The position numbers and the translations under genes were made by a program. Below are positions 7,753 through 17,824 of a stretch of 64,000 bases of DNA, piece by piece (the stretch's first letter is position 1; every line of letters begins with the position of its first letter). The notes under the pieces are model-generated. The model made no database searches, was not told where the DNA came from, and saw only the letters and a program-made list of their open reading frames with translations. Source of the stretch: Candidatus Chlamydia corallus (lineage in GTDB: Bacteria > Chlamydiota > Chlamydiia > Chlamydiales > Chlamydiaceae); the NCBI RefSeq assembly GCF_002817655.1, contig NZ_NWQK01000001.1:310001-374000 (forward strand). The letters are read 5' to 3'.

Positions 7753-10700
7753 TTATTGACAAGATTCGCAACCTTCTTCCATTGAACAAATAGGGGTTGT
7801 TTTTCTTTCTACCACAATACTTGTGGACGCTGACTTATTTTTCATCCAACGGGGCTGAATGCCACGCTTATTGATATCTATAAAAGACTTCTCTACTGAT
7901 GTTGCAGCTTGAGACCTTAAATAATATGTAGTCTTTAATCCTTTTTTCCACGCCATGAGATACATGTTCGACAGTTTTTTACCATCAGGTTCGGCAAGAT
8001 ATAGGTTGAGTGAAACTCCCATATCAATCCATTTCTGTCTTCTAGAGGCACACTCTATGATCCATTCAGGTTCGATTTCAAATGCTGTTAGGAAAATCTT
8101 TTTCAAGTAATTAGGAATCCTTTCGATCTCCAATAAAGATCCGTCAAAGTATTTTAGATCATCTAACATTTCCGCATCCCAAAGACCTAAGTCCTTTAGT
8201 TTTTTAATCAGGTAGGTATTGGGGATTGTGAATTCTCCTGAAAGATTGGACTTTACAAATAAATGTTTATAAGTTGGCTCTATGGACTGGGTCACTCCTA
8301 TAATATTAGAGATTGTTGCTGTAGGGGCAATCGCCATGACTTGGCTGTTTCTCATTCCATATTTCTGGATAGTATCACGAACTAGAGTCCAATCCTTTCT
8401 GCTTGATGTGTCTACAAGAACATTGTGATCTCCCCGCGTTTCTTTGAGCAGCTCGATAGTATCTAATGGTAGGTACCCACGATCCCACTTAGATCCTGAA
8501 TATGAAGCATATGCGCCGCGTTCCTGAGCAAGCAAGCTCGAGGCTAGAATAGCATAGTATGCAATTATCTCCGAGCACTTGTCAGAAAACTCAACAGCTT
8601 CCTGCGAGGCATAGCTAATGTTCAACTCGTAAAGTACATCTTGGAAACCCATAACTCCTAACCCCACAGCTCTGTGAGTCAAGTTCGCTCGTTTAGCCTC
8701 TACTGTAGGGTAGAAGTTTAAGTCGATAACGTTATCCAAAATACGGATTGCTATTGCGATTGTTTCTTTTAATTTTTCTTCATCTAATTCGCCATTAAGG
8801 ATGTGTGCTACCAAGTTTATGGAACCTAAATTACAAACTGCAGTCTCTGATTCCGAACAGTTCAATAAAATCTCTGTACATAGATTGGAACAACGTACGA
8901 TGCCAACATGATCTTGATTTGAGCGAATGTTCGAAGGATCTTTAAATGTAATCCAAGGATGGCCTGTCTCATAAACCATGCTTAACATTTTACGCCACAG
9001 CACTTCGGTTTCAACTTTTTTATAAAAACGAATTTCCCCAGATTCAGCCTTACGTTCATATTCTTCATAAAGCTTTTCAAATTCTAAACCGTAGGCCTCA
9101 TGTAAACCTGGAACATCATCGGGACTGAAAAGTGTCCACATGCCTTTTTTTTCTAATCTCTTAAAGAAGAGATCTGGAATCCAGCTTGCTGTATTGATAT
9201 CGTGAGTTCTACGACGCTCATCTCCTGTATTCTTCCGTAATTCCAAAAAGTCTTCGTAATCCAAGTGCCAGTTTTCTAAATATACGCACATAGCACCTTT
9301 ACGCTTACCCCCTTGATTCACTGCAATTGCAGTATCGTTAGCAACTTTAATGAAGGGAATTACGCCTTGACTCTTCCCGTTTGTTCCCTTAATTACAGCT
9401 CCTGTAGCACGAACATCTGTCCAATCATTTCCAATGCCCCCTGCCCATTTAGAAAGTAGAGCGTTATCAGAAATCACCTTGTAAATGTGACTTAAGTCAT
9501 CCTTGACTGTAGAAAGATAGCACGAACTGAGCTGGGAATGCCGCATTCCAGAGTTAAATAACGTAGGAGTTGCTGGGGTATAGCGGAATGTTGATAGCAG
9601 ATTATAGAAAGTGATTGCCCAAAAGTTCTTGTCTTCTCCTTCATTTAAGGCTAAGCCCATAGAAACCCGCATCCAAAAGATTTGGGCAGTCTCTAAGCGT
9701 CGTCCTTCATGTAGATTAAAATAACGATCATAGAGATTTTGTACTCCCATATAGGAAAATTGCCGGTCTCTAGAAAGGTCAAGGACTTCACTAAGAGCAT
9801 CGAGATCGTAATCCTTTAATTTAGGATTTAAGCGATACTTTTCTCCATTGAGGATATACTCTTTAAAATGTTTTTTATGTATTTCTGATAAATTCGGGTC
9901 TTGAGAACGGCATCCTAAGGTTTCTTGATACAAAACACTGGTTAAAAGTTCTGCTGCGATAAAAGCATAGTCGGGTTCTCTTTCAATATTGGCCCGTGCA
10001 GCCATAATACACGCTGTTGTTACTTCTTCTTCTTTGATTCCTGAATAAAGGTTCAGAAAGGCCATATCTGCAAGCAATTGAGCATTTGTAGTTTTAGGAA
10101 ATCGCTTGCATGCCCAAGAAAACCGTTTTTCTAAATCTGTCTTGCTCAAAAGGTAAGTTGTCCCATCTTCTTTTTGAACAACATAGGTTTCCTCTTCGGT
10201 TATAACCTCTTCTTGTCCCTCTTGATCTTTATGGGCACGGGCTCTTGCACGAGCTTCTCTATATAGAATATAATTTTTAGCTACATTATAATAGCCTGCA
10301 ACCATCAGCTGTTTTTCAACAATATCCTGAACAATTTCAAGATTAATACCCTCTTCAATATGAAGACTTAGGACATCTTCAACAATCCTAAGGGTAAGGT
10401 CATTAATTTCGGATAGTGTTGCAGGAGAAGTCATCCCCGTGATTTGGTGCGTAGCTCTGAAAGCTTTTTCGAGAGCTGCTGAGATCTTCATAGGATTAAA
10501 TTTAGCAGAACCACCGTCTCTACGTATGATTGCAATTCCAGACCAAGAATTGCCGCGGGTGACCTTACGTTGGTCCCTGTAGACAATATAATCACGAGCG
10601 ACATCTTGTAAGCCGCTAATATACAGCTGACTTTCTACAATATCTTGGATTCTCTCTACAGTGACTACTTGTCCTTCAGAAATTTTAGAAAGGACTTCCT

Positions 10701-10887
10701 TGACCACTTTATGAGTAATTTGCTCGATAGATTCTTCTAAATCTTTGGGTAATGGAGAACTATTTTCTAAGCTACGCGTATCTCGAAAAGCTGCCTCCAA
10801 AGCCTGGAAAATCCTATCTTGATTAAATGGGACAAACATTCCATTACGTTTGACGATGGTGTAATGCTTTTCTTCAACTTCGACCAT
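7753..10887 (-). CDS. nrdA: Ribonucleotide reductase large subunit NrdA
   Basis: This 1044-residue R1 subunit carries the active site and allosteric sites. Its N-terminus has repeated ATP-cone modules: [18 protein letters not shown] at about 8, [18 protein letters not shown] at about 120, and a weaker one, [11 protein letters not shown], at about 235. Most R1 proteins have one cone, so it is about 250 residues longer than the usual 760-800. Active-site features include SSCYLSTV near 457, NLCTEI with conserved cysteines near 668, and PTATISNI. The C-terminal [10 protein letters not shown] supplies the redox cysteines that re-reduce the active site. nrdB follows 20 nt downstream. Two NrdR-like boxes lie upstream. 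Confidence 0.97.
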   Translation of the reverse strand: MVEVEEKHYTIVKRNGMFVPFNQDRIFQALEAAFRDTRSLENSSPLPKDLEESIEQITHKVVKEVLSKISEGQVVTVERIQDIVESQLYISGLQDVARDYIVYRDQRKVTRGNSWSGIAIIRRDGGSAKFNPMKISAALEKAFRATHQITGMTSPATLSEINDLTLRIVEDVLSLHIEEGINLEIVQDIVEKQLMVAGYYNVAKNYILYREARARARAHKDQEGQEEVITEEETYVVQKEDGTTYLLSKTDLEKRFSWACKRFPKTTNAQLLADMAFLNLYSGIKEEEVTTACIMAARANIEREPDYAFIAAELLTSVLYQETLGCRSQDPNLSEIHKKHFKEYILNGEKYRLNPKLKDYDLDALSEVLDLSRDRQFSYMGVQNLYDRYFNLHEGRRLETAQIFWMRVSMGLALNEGEDKNFWAITFYNLLSTFRYTPATPTLFNSGMRHSQLSSCYLSTVKDDLSHIYKVISDNALLSKWAGGIGNDWTDVRATGAVIKGTNGKSQGVIPFIKVANDTAIAVNQGGKRKGAMCVYLENWHLDYEDFLELRKNTGDERRRTHDINTASWIPDLFFKRLEKKGMWTLFSPDDVPGLHEAYGLEFEKLYEEYERKAESGEIRFYKKVETEVLWRKMLSMVYETGHPWITFKDPSNIRSNQDHVGIVRCSNLCTEILLNCSESETAVCNLGSINLVAHILNGELDEEKLKETIAIAIRILDNVIDLNFYPTVEAKRANLTHRAVGLGVMGFQDVLYELNISYASQEAVEFSDKCSEIIAYYAILASSLLAQERGAYASYSGSKWDRGYLPLDTIELLKETRGDHNVLVDTSSRKDWTLVRDTIQKYGMRNSQVMAIAPTATISNIIGVTQSIEPTYKHLFVKSNLSGEFTIPNTYLIKKLKDLGLWDAEMLDDLKYFDGSLLEIERIPNYLKKIFLTAFEIEPEWIIECASRRQKWIDMGVSLNLYLAEPDGKKLSNMYLMAWKKGLKTTYYLRSQAATSVEKSFIDINKRGIQPRWMKNKSASTSIVVERKTTPICSMEEGCESCQ

Positions 10888-11052
10888 AACTTTTCCCCAG
10901 AATGATATTTAAATATTAAATTCTTTTATTCTTTGCGCACTAGAAAACCAGGACTCCGAAACCATAAATATTGGAGTACTTTTTCCTTTGTTGTAATTAA
11001 AAAGTAGAAAAAAAAACGACTTTAAACATAAGAAGGATTTCCTCTAAAAACC

Positions 11053-11062
11053 CAATATGTAG
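11053..11062 (-). promoter_or_regulatory. NrdR-like box 1 upstream of nrdA
   Basis: CAATATGTAG matches the NrdR core CWATATATWG at 9 of 10 positions, and flanking bases (acc before, TGA after) also resemble the ACA...TGT ends. NrdR is the ATP/dATP-sensing repressor of reductase genes. The site lies about 165 bp before the nrdA start and exactly 32 bp from box 2. Confidence 0.65.
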
Positions 11063-11084
11063 TGAAACATTATGCGCTTATCTA

Positions 11085-11094
11085 CCATATATAG
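11085..11094 (-). promoter_or_regulatory. NrdR-like box 2 upstream of nrdA
   Basis: CCATATATAG matches the NrdR core at 9 of 10 positions. Start-to-start distance from box 1 is 32 bp, about three helical turns, the usual spacing of paired NrdR boxes. A CATAAT -10-like hexamer (minus strand, 11069-11074) with a weak -35 (TTCCTA, 17 bp upstream) lies between and across the boxes, so binding would block it. Confidence 0.65.
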
Positions 11095-11264
11095 GAATTG
11101 TGGTGGTTTCCTGCAATTGAAAAATGATGCTGTTCTCGGTAAAAAAGATCATGCTCCAGGCTCTTTTAGAGATAGAGATCTTAACAGAAAAGAGGACCGC
11201 AAAAACTTGTTGATTTTAGAAGAATGTATTATGCTACGAGCAAAAGAAACTCTGGCAAATTGAC

Positions 11265-12062
11265 ATGGCAGGACTAGATCTAGAAGCGCGAGGCAAGCGT
11301 CGCGTAGTGACCCCTAACGCTATTACTGCTTTCGGACTTTGTTGCGGATTATTTATTATTTTCAAAAGCGTATTAAGAACGTCATCCTCTGTAGAATTAT
11401 TTCATCGTTTGCAGGGCTTATCTCTTTTACTTATTAGCGCTATGATCGCGGATTTTTCTGATGGTGCGATTGCCCGCATTATGAAAGCCGAGAGCGCTTT
11501 TGGTGCTCAGTTTGATTCTCTTTCTGATGCAGTAACTTTCGGCATTTCCCCACCCTTGATTGCTATAAAAAGCCTTGATGGGATTTATGTCGGAAATGTT
11601 TTCTCTTCGCTACTACTCATTACCTCCATTATTTATTCTCTGTGTGGGGTGTTGCGGTTAGTACGTTACAATCTCTTTTCCCAAAAAACTGTTGATGTTT
11701 CAAAACCTTATTGTTTTATTGGACTACCAATTCCTGCTGCTGCTGCGAGCATCGTTTCCTTAGCTTTATTTCTTGCCTCAGATTTCTTTCCTGACCTCCC
11801 TGCCCAAATTCGGGTAGGTCTACTATCGTTTGCTCTTCTTTTTATTGGGGGTCTGATGATTTCCCCTTGGAAATTCCCTGGAATTAAACAGTTTCGCTTT
11901 AATGTTTCTTCATTTCTTCTTGTAGTGACTATAGGGTTAGCGGCGTGTCTTTTCTTTTCAGGACTTGTAGATCATTTTGTTGAAGTATTTTTCCTTGTTT
12001 CTTGGTTATATACTTTAGTGGGTTTCCCGATCTTTTCAATCATCTGTAGAAAAAAGAGTTAG
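11265..12062 (+). CDS. pssA: CDP-diacylglycerol-serine O-phosphatidyltransferase
   Basis: PssA makes phosphatidylserine, precursor of phosphatidylethanolamine, from CDP-diacylglycerol and serine in the inner membrane. The 265-residue protein has the complete CDP-alcohol phosphatidyltransferase motif: Asp66-Gly67, Ala70-Arg71, Gly80, Asp84, Asp88. About seven hydrophobic segments follow. A basic N-terminus, LEARGKRRVVTPNAIT, precedes the first helix and is typical of this PssA type. ATG 11265 is the only start after an in-frame stop at 11217, though the Shine-Dalgarno is poor. It diverges from nrdA and is followed by rmuC after 8 nt. Confidence 0.93.
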   Translation: MAGLDLEARGKRRVVTPNAITAFGLCCGLFIIFKSVLRTSSSVELFHRLQGLSLLLISAMIADFSDGAIARIMKAESAFGAQFDSLSDAVTFGISPPLIAIKSLDGIYVGNVFSSLLLITSIIYSLCGVLRLVRYNLFSQKTVDVSKPYCFIGLPIPAAAASIVSLALFLASDFFPDLPAQIRVGLLSFALLFIGGLMISPWKFPGIKQFRFNVSSFLLVVTIGLAACLFFSGLVDHFVEVFFLVSWLYTLVGFPIFSIICRKKS

Positions 12063-12070
12063 TATCTGTT

Positions 12071-13312
12071 ATGAACATTTTTTTTTCTCTAGCGTGCCTA
12101 CTTTTATCTGGGTGTGTTTTTTTTCTAGGGGTGTTCGTAGCCTCGTACTATTATTCAAGAAAGAAGCACGACTTTTTAGAAAAGATTCAGAAATTGGAAC
12201 ACGAAAATCAACTTTTACAGACTTCTTTAAATCTCAGCCGCCATCAAGAGCAGTTAATTGAGGATTTCAGCAATCGCCTAGCTATTTCTTCTCACAAACT
12301 CATCAAAGACATGAAAGAAGAAGCTCAAAATTACTTTGGTGACACATCTAAATCTTTTCAATCTATACTCTCTCCTATCCAAACAACACTTACGACATTT
12401 AAACAAAGTTTGGAAACATTTGAAACTAAGCATGCTGAGGATCGCGGAAGACTGAAAGAACAGATGTCGCAGCTGCTTGCTGTAGAGAAAAAGTTAGAAC
12501 AGGAAACTCATGTTCTAACGGATATTTTAAAGCACCCAGGATCTCGAGGACGTTGGGGAGAAATCCAACTGGAGAGAATTTTAGAGCTTGCAGGGATGTT
12601 AAAATACTGTGACTACGACAGTCAAACGACAAGTGTACAAGGATCCTTTCGAGCTGATATTATCGTTCGCCTACCTCAAGATCGTTGTTTGATTATTGAT
12701 GCCAAAGCCCCGATTTCGGAATCCTATTTTTCTTTAGAGGAGATTGATAAAAGCGATCTTGTTGATAAAATTAAAGAACACATTAAAACTCTGAAATCCA
12801 AGAGTTATTGGGAAAAATTCCATCACTCACCAGAATACGTGATCCTTTTTCTTCCTGGAGAAAGTTTATTCAATGACGCGATTCGCTTGGCTCCCGAATT
12901 GATAGAAATTGGAGCTTCTTCAAACGTAATTTTATCAAGTCCTTTAACTTTACTTGCTCTTCTGAAGACCATTGCTTACATGTGGAAGCAAGAAAATCTC
13001 CAAAAACAAATTCAAGAGATAGGTCTTTTAGGTAAAGAGCTCCATCATCGCTTACAGGTGGTGTTCACACATTTTCATAAGATAGGGAAAAATTTAAACC
13101 AGACAGTGCAGAGCTATAATGATATGGCATCGAGTTTTCAGTATCGGGTACTACCCACATTGAGGAAATTCGAGGGCTTGGAGACTTCCTCTTCTTCCCA
13201 TCAGATTGAAGAGCCTACCGCTATAGAAAGCCTTGCAACCTCGTTTCCTCATAGTTCATTTGATATAGATGAGAGGCTAACTGCTATAAAGTCTTTAGAA
13301 AAACAAGAATAA
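12071..13312 (+). CDS. rmuC: RmuC family DNA recombination protein
   Basis: The 413-residue protein has an N-terminal membrane anchor (residues about 3-27), a long coiled coil (about 30-150), then the RmuC domain with GRWGEIQLERILELAGM near 159 and the nuclease-like core ADIIVRLPQDRCLIIDAKAP near 195. RmuC proteins limit DNA inversions in E. coli and resemble PD-(D/E)XK nucleases, but their biochemical role is not settled. It follows pssA by 8 nt and converges on the M16 protease gene with only 3 nt between stops. Confidence 0.92.
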   Translation: MNIFFSLACLLLSGCVFFLGVFVASYYYSRKKHDFLEKIQKLEHENQLLQTSLNLSRHQEQLIEDFSNRLAISSHKLIKDMKEEAQNYFGDTSKSFQSILSPIQTTLTTFKQSLETFETKHAEDRGRLKEQMSQLLAVEKKLEQETHVLTDILKHPGSRGRWGEIQLERILELAGMLKYCDYDSQTTSVQGSFRADIIVRLPQDRCLIIDAKAPISESYFSLEEIDKSDLVDKIKEHIKTLKSKSYWEKFHHSPEYVILFLPGESLFNDAIRLAPELIEIGASSNVILSSPLTLLALLKTIAYMWKQENLQKQIQEIGLLGKELHHRLQVVFTHFHKIGKNLNQTVQSYNDMASSFQYRVLPTLRKFEGLETSSSSHQIEEPTAIESLATSFPHSSFDIDERLTAIKSLEKQE

Positions 13313-13315
13313 CAT

Positions 13316-16240
13316 TCAAATTGCTGGCACTATCGGAAAATCTTTATCTAGGGTAGGACCAATATTCCGCAGCATATCTTCTCCTGCAAAAGATATGAAT
13401 GTTGTCTCTTCAACTGTCGATGCCAGATATTTATCCACAACCATACAGATATGTTCTTTGGTCATTTCAAGAACAAAACGACGAAATGCTTGACGCAACA
13501 CTGGAATCTTACCACTTTTCAGCCTATAAAAAGCTACGGAAGCACGGCTTCCAGGAGCTACGGGCATATCTAAACCTTGGATAACTCCAAGAGCTCCTTC
13601 ATAGACATCTTCTTCATTAAATTTTCCAGAAGCAATCTCCGAAACTCCCTTCAGAAAAGTTTTGTAGGTGGTTGCAATTCCTGGATCTCGATAACTATAG
13701 CAATAGAAAGATCCTCGAGATAAGTTTGCAGCTGCTCCCGAGCCATAGGCCCCTCCTTGTTCTCGGATCTTAGTGTGCAACACAACATTATCCAAGATTT
13801 CTGCTGCTACGGTTAAAGCTGCGGCATCAGGATGGTCATAAGCTATATCTCTAATAGGGAAGGCAAGAGCATTGAATGCTGCACGTGCAGGAATATGTAA
13901 CCCCTGAGATGAGACACTTAAATCTATGATTGGGTTTTCCCAAGGTTCTGGGATAACAATCAGATAATCTAGCAAACCGTAAAACTTATTATCTTTTAAT
14001 TGCTGATAATTATGAGCACTTCCACTAACGACAATCTGCCGTTTCCCAGAGAAACATTTTGTAAATAACCGTCGTAGAATCACAACAGCTTCATCTATAT
14101 TCTGATCAAAATTTTTTTTAAATTCGCGAATTTTTTTAACATAAGGAAGCCCTGTAGTCAGATAAGACATTGCTGCTGTTATAGAATTCCCAAAGCAAGC
14201 CATGCTTACTGCATAGCTCATGGAACTATTTCTAACACTATTCGTCAATGCTTCATTATGCTGCATGAGCAGCTCACGGATCCTGGGAATATCTGTGAAA
14301 TCTACACTTGTTAACATATCGCTGATAATACGACAAAGCTTCTCGGATTTTGATGCCAAGGCTTTGCCTCGGATACTTACTGATGGAGAAAGAAAGCTAT
14401 TTTTATTTGCGTGAGGAGAAAAATCATACGAGACATCTACACCACCCGTGTGCTCTAAAAGAAGCTCTAGATGTTCTTTATAGGATCTTCCTCCACATCC
14501 CAGCTGCAACATTAAAAATACGAGCAAACGTAGCCATGGGAGCTCTTCAACAGATAGCGGGGGGATATCTATCACAACATCTATAAAGACAATGTCATTT
14601 GTGAAACATTCATGATGCAGAACCTCTCCTTCGCTGAGCCCTTCTTTAATTAGGAGAAATTCCTTTCCAGATGTGGGCACTTTATCTAAAGCAAGGCTAG
14701 GAAGCACCCCTTTTAGATCTTCTTCCTGCGCTTGATATTCTTCAAGTTCTCGTGTATTCTGTTGAATCTTTTCTTTATCTTCATCCGTCAATTTTTCCTT
14801 GATACTCTGTAAAAGCTGCTGTTCATCTTTATTTTCCTTAGCAACAAGTTCCGTATCAGGAATCAAGATAACTCTCGCAAAATGTGGATTATCTAAGAAG
14901 TACTTGCGGATTAATTTGGCAAGATAATCAGAATTTTTTAAAGAAGTGCGAAATTCAGAAAATAAGCTATGGATTCTTAGCCCATCTTCAGGATGGCCTC
15001 CGTGCTGTTTTAATAACCCTGAACGGAAAAATAACGACAACCCATAAGGTAGAGAATATCCTGTGATCTCTTTTCTAGATAACTCTAACTGATGTACCGC
15101 ACCCTCTATAATATTTTCTGCTATCCCTTCGCGGATGATCTCTTCAAGAGAAGCAAAAATCAAAGCTTCTAATTTCTGAGCTCCTGCTGGAGAACATCCC
15201 TTACATACTAATGTCATTGGAATTTCACGTATATCATTCTCGATGCTCATCTCTGTCTGCTTGCAGAAACCTGATTTTAGCAATCGAGATTTTAAAGGAG
15301 CCGCATCTGTACCCATAAGAATGATTTCTAACACATGCAAAGCCAAAAGTTCTTGTTGATCTAAGATAGAACAGGTAAGCCAAGAAATTCCGAAGAGGAC
15401 TTTATTTTCCTCTTGATGATCGACAGGATAGGTCAAGATGTGCCTGACTGGTTCCTTAAACCGCTTCTGCAAAGGTACTGACACTGTTTGCTTTTCTAGT
15501 TTTGTAGCTTGTCTAAGTAATTTTTCTTCCAAGAAATCTAAATGACGGGAAGGTTTGATATTTCCATAAAAATAAAACAAACACCGATTGATACTATATT
15601 GGCTTTGATGAAATGTGCTGACGTCTCCACGAGATAGAGTTACAATCTCTCTAGGTTCTCCTCCTGAGTTTACGCCATAGGTCACTGAAGGAAAAATTGC
15701 TGCATTTAAGGCCTCAGAAAGTCTTGCCTCCCCAGACATCATAGCACCTTTCATCTCGTTAAAAACAACTCCTGTATAAAAGAGCTGATTCTCAGAATTG
15801 AGTTCGTATCTCCATCCCTCTTGAAAAAAACTTTGTTTGGTAAGCAAAGGATGAAATACTGCATCAATATAAACGCTGAGTAAATTATAAAAATCTTCGG
15901 GAATCTGGGAAGCTGCAGGATAGCATGTGAAATCTGGTCCTGTAAAAGCGTTTATGAAAGTATTCAGACTACGGCGCGTCATCGAGAAGAAGGGATCTCG
16001 CACAGGATAGTTCTCAGAACCACAGAGGACCATATGTTCTAAAACATGCGCAACACCATTGGAAGTCTGTGGACATGTTCTAAAGCAAATATTGAATACG
16101 TTTTCATCATCATTGTTCACGATCATCATGATAGAAGCTCCTGTCGGCTTATGTTCCGCTTCAAGGAGTTTAATCTCTATTTCAGGAAGATCTTTGCATG
16201 ACTTAATAAGGAAATTTCTATACGTATCACCAGCTTTCAT
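13316..16240 (-). CDS. PreP-like M16C zinc metalloprotease
   Basis: This 974-residue protein belongs to the M16C (presequence protease/PreP) group of inverzincins. The inverted zinc motif HVLEH is at 65-69, and the conserved VLCGSENYPVRDPFFSM follows at once, as in PreP. The third ligand region FNEMKG is near 160. The PreP-type linking helices (M16C-associated domain) fill about 460-700, and the C-terminal half carries the inactive M16 repeats. There is no signal peptide, so it likely acts in the cytosol on peptides; this is inferred from the family, which degrades unfolded peptides and targeting sequences. A second M16 protein in this window (46599-49427) is exported instead. Confidence 0.93.
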   Translation of the reverse strand: MKAGDTYRNFLIKSCKDLPEIEIKLLEAEHKPTGASIMMIVNNDDENVFNICFRTCPQTSNGVAHVLEHMVLCGSENYPVRDPFFSMTRRSLNTFINAFTGPDFTCYPAASQIPEDFYNLLSVYIDAVFHPLLTKQSFFQEGWRYELNSENQLFYTGVVFNEMKGAMMSGEARLSEALNAAIFPSVTYGVNSGGEPREIVTLSRGDVSTFHQSQYSINRCLFYFYGNIKPSRHLDFLEEKLLRQATKLEKQTVSVPLQKRFKEPVRHILTYPVDHQEENKVLFGISWLTCSILDQQELLALHVLEIILMGTDAAPLKSRLLKSGFCKQTEMSIENDIREIPMTLVCKGCSPAGAQKLEALIFASLEEIIREGIAENIIEGAVHQLELSRKEITGYSLPYGLSLFFRSGLLKQHGGHPEDGLRIHSLFSEFRTSLKNSDYLAKLIRKYFLDNPHFARVILIPDTELVAKENKDEQQLLQSIKEKLTDEDKEKIQQNTRELEEYQAQEEDLKGVLPSLALDKVPTSGKEFLLIKEGLSEGEVLHHECFTNDIVFIDVVIDIPPLSVEELPWLRLLVFLMLQLGCGGRSYKEHLELLLEHTGGVDVSYDFSPHANKNSFLSPSVSIRGKALASKSEKLCRIISDMLTSVDFTDIPRIRELLMQHNEALTNSVRNSSMSYAVSMACFGNSITAAMSYLTTGLPYVKKIREFKKNFDQNIDEAVVILRRLFTKCFSGKRQIVVSGSAHNYQQLKDNKFYGLLDYLIVIPEPWENPIIDLSVSSQGLHIPARAAFNALAFPIRDIAYDHPDAAALTVAAEILDNVVLHTKIREQGGAYGSGAAANLSRGSFYCYSYRDPGIATTYKTFLKGVSEIASGKFNEEDVYEGALGVIQGLDMPVAPGSRASVAFYRLKSGKIPVLRQAFRRFVLEMTKEHICMVVDKYLASTVEETTFISFAGEDMLRNIGPTLDKDFPIVPAI

Positions 16241-16397
16241 ACTTTCTGTAACTCGTCTGATTGTTAGGATTGCATCCCTAATTTGTCATGCTTAATCATG
16301 CTAACAAGCACGCTAAACCCTATGTTCTTCTTTTCTTTTCGACAAAAGTAAGTTAAGTTACTGTGATATTATTTTCAACAACTGCTCTGGGAAGCTC

Positions 16398-17777
16398 ATG
16401 AATCTAGATTCGAAATATTTTGATATAAATAGTGCAACTTTTCTGGAAGAATTTGCAAAATTTATAAGCTTTCCCTCGATATCTGCCGATAGTAACCGTC
16501 TTCATGATTGTGAAAACTGCGCACATTTTTTAGTAGAATATCTTAAGAAGATTTTCCATATAGAGCTCTGGGAAACGCCTGGCCACCCCCCTTTAATCTA
16601 TGCATCGTACAAAAGCAAAGATCCTCTTAACCCAACTCTTATGCTCTACAATCACTATGATGTCCAGCCAGCAGAACTCGCTGACGGTTGGAAGGGAGAT
16701 CCCTTTATTCTTAGGAAAGAGAATGGCAATCTTTATGCCCGAGGAGCCTCTGATAACAAAGGACAATGTTTTTACACCCTAAAGGCATTACAACACTATT
16801 ACAAATCTCGAGGAGAATTTCCTCTGAATATCACTTGGTTGATTGAGGGTGAAGAAGAGAGTGGGAGTCCCGCGTTATTTACTTGGTTAGAAAAGAAAAA
16901 AGAAGTTTTGCGTGCTGATTACCTTCTTATCGTAGATGGAGGCTTCCTTTCCCAAAAACATCCTTACGTAAGTATTGGCGCGCGAGGTATCGTTTCCATG
17001 AAGATCCACCTTGAAGAGGGCAACAAGGACATGCATTCAGGGGTTTTGGGCGGCATTGCCTACAATACCAATCGTGCTTTATCAGAAATTCTTAGTTCCC
17101 TCCACCACCGCGATAATTCTATAGCTGTTGAAGAATTTTACGATGATCTTGCTCCCCCCCTAGATACGGATCGTCCTGATCTTCCAAAGTCAGACACTCT
17201 TTCCGAATGTGAAGAAACGTTAGGGTTTCGACCTCAGGGTTATGAATCTTCTTATAGCCCTGAAGAATCTGCTTTACGCCCTACTGTAGAAATCAACGGA
17301 ATTTCTGGAGGCTATACGGGACCTGGCTTTAAGACTGTGATCCCCTATAAAGCAACTGCTTATATCTCTTGCCGACTTGTCCCTAATCAAGACCCTGATA
17401 AAGCTGCTCAACAGGTTATAAATCATTTGAAAAAGCTCGTTCCTTCTTCATTAAAGTTTTCTTACGAAATTCTTGTAGGAGGATCTCGAGGTTGGATAAG
17501 TTCTCCTAACCTCCCCATAGTCAAATTACTTCAGGAAATCTATAGTAGTCTTTACAATGAAGAGTGTTTGAGATTAGTGATGCCTGCTACGATCCCGATT
17601 GCTCCCCTATTGGGAGAAGCAGCACAAGCCTCACCTATCATTTGTGGGACTTCTTATCTTAGTGACGACATCCACGCTGCTGAAGAACACTTCTCTATAG
17701 ATCAGCTTAAGAAGGGATTTCTTTCTATCTGTCAGCTTCTTGACAAGCTCCCTAAAATAAAAGAGAGACGAGGATAA
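16398..17777 (+). CDS. M20 family metallopeptidase (dipeptidase-like)
   Basis: The 459-residue protein has the M20 metal-binding and catalytic pattern: YNHYDVQP near residue 85, GASDNKGQ near 116, IEGEEESGSP near 150 with the catalytic glutamate, and LIVDGG near 178. A dimerisation domain sits in the middle and a histidine-containing segment, DDIHAAEEHFS, near the C-terminus. This matches the dipeptidase/ArgE-DapE superfamily branch that hydrolyses short peptides; the exact substrate cannot be read from sequence. The start has a GGGAAG Shine-Dalgarno. A C7 run lies inside the gene at 17154-17160. It sits between two proteases, PreP-like and HtrA. Confidence 0.9.
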   Translation: MNLDSKYFDINSATFLEEFAKFISFPSISADSNRLHDCENCAHFLVEYLKKIFHIELWETPGHPPLIYASYKSKDPLNPTLMLYNHYDVQPAELADGWKGDPFILRKENGNLYARGASDNKGQCFYTLKALQHYYKSRGEFPLNITWLIEGEEESGSPALFTWLEKKKEVLRADYLLIVDGGFLSQKHPYVSIGARGIVSMKIHLEEGNKDMHSGVLGGIAYNTNRALSEILSSLHHRDNSIAVEEFYDDLAPPLDTDRPDLPKSDTLSECEETLGFRPQGYESSYSPEESALRPTVEINGISGGYTGPGFKTVIPYKATAYISCRLVPNQDPDKAAQQVINHLKKLVPSSLKFSYEILVGGSRGWISSPNLPIVKLLQEIYSSLYNEECLRLVMPATIPIAPLLGEAAQASPIICGTSYLSDDIHAAEEHFSIDQLKKGFLSICQLLDKLPKIKERRG

Positions 17778-17824
17778 CCACCTCTCCTCCCTTGATTACT
17801 CGGAGCCCTTTTTGAATGTCTTTC

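Noticed and set aside
11072-11263. 63-codon plus-strand ORF before pssA
   Set aside because: It overlaps the second NrdR-like box, lacks a Shine-Dalgarno and has no protein-like features; its stop next to the pssA start is probably chance.
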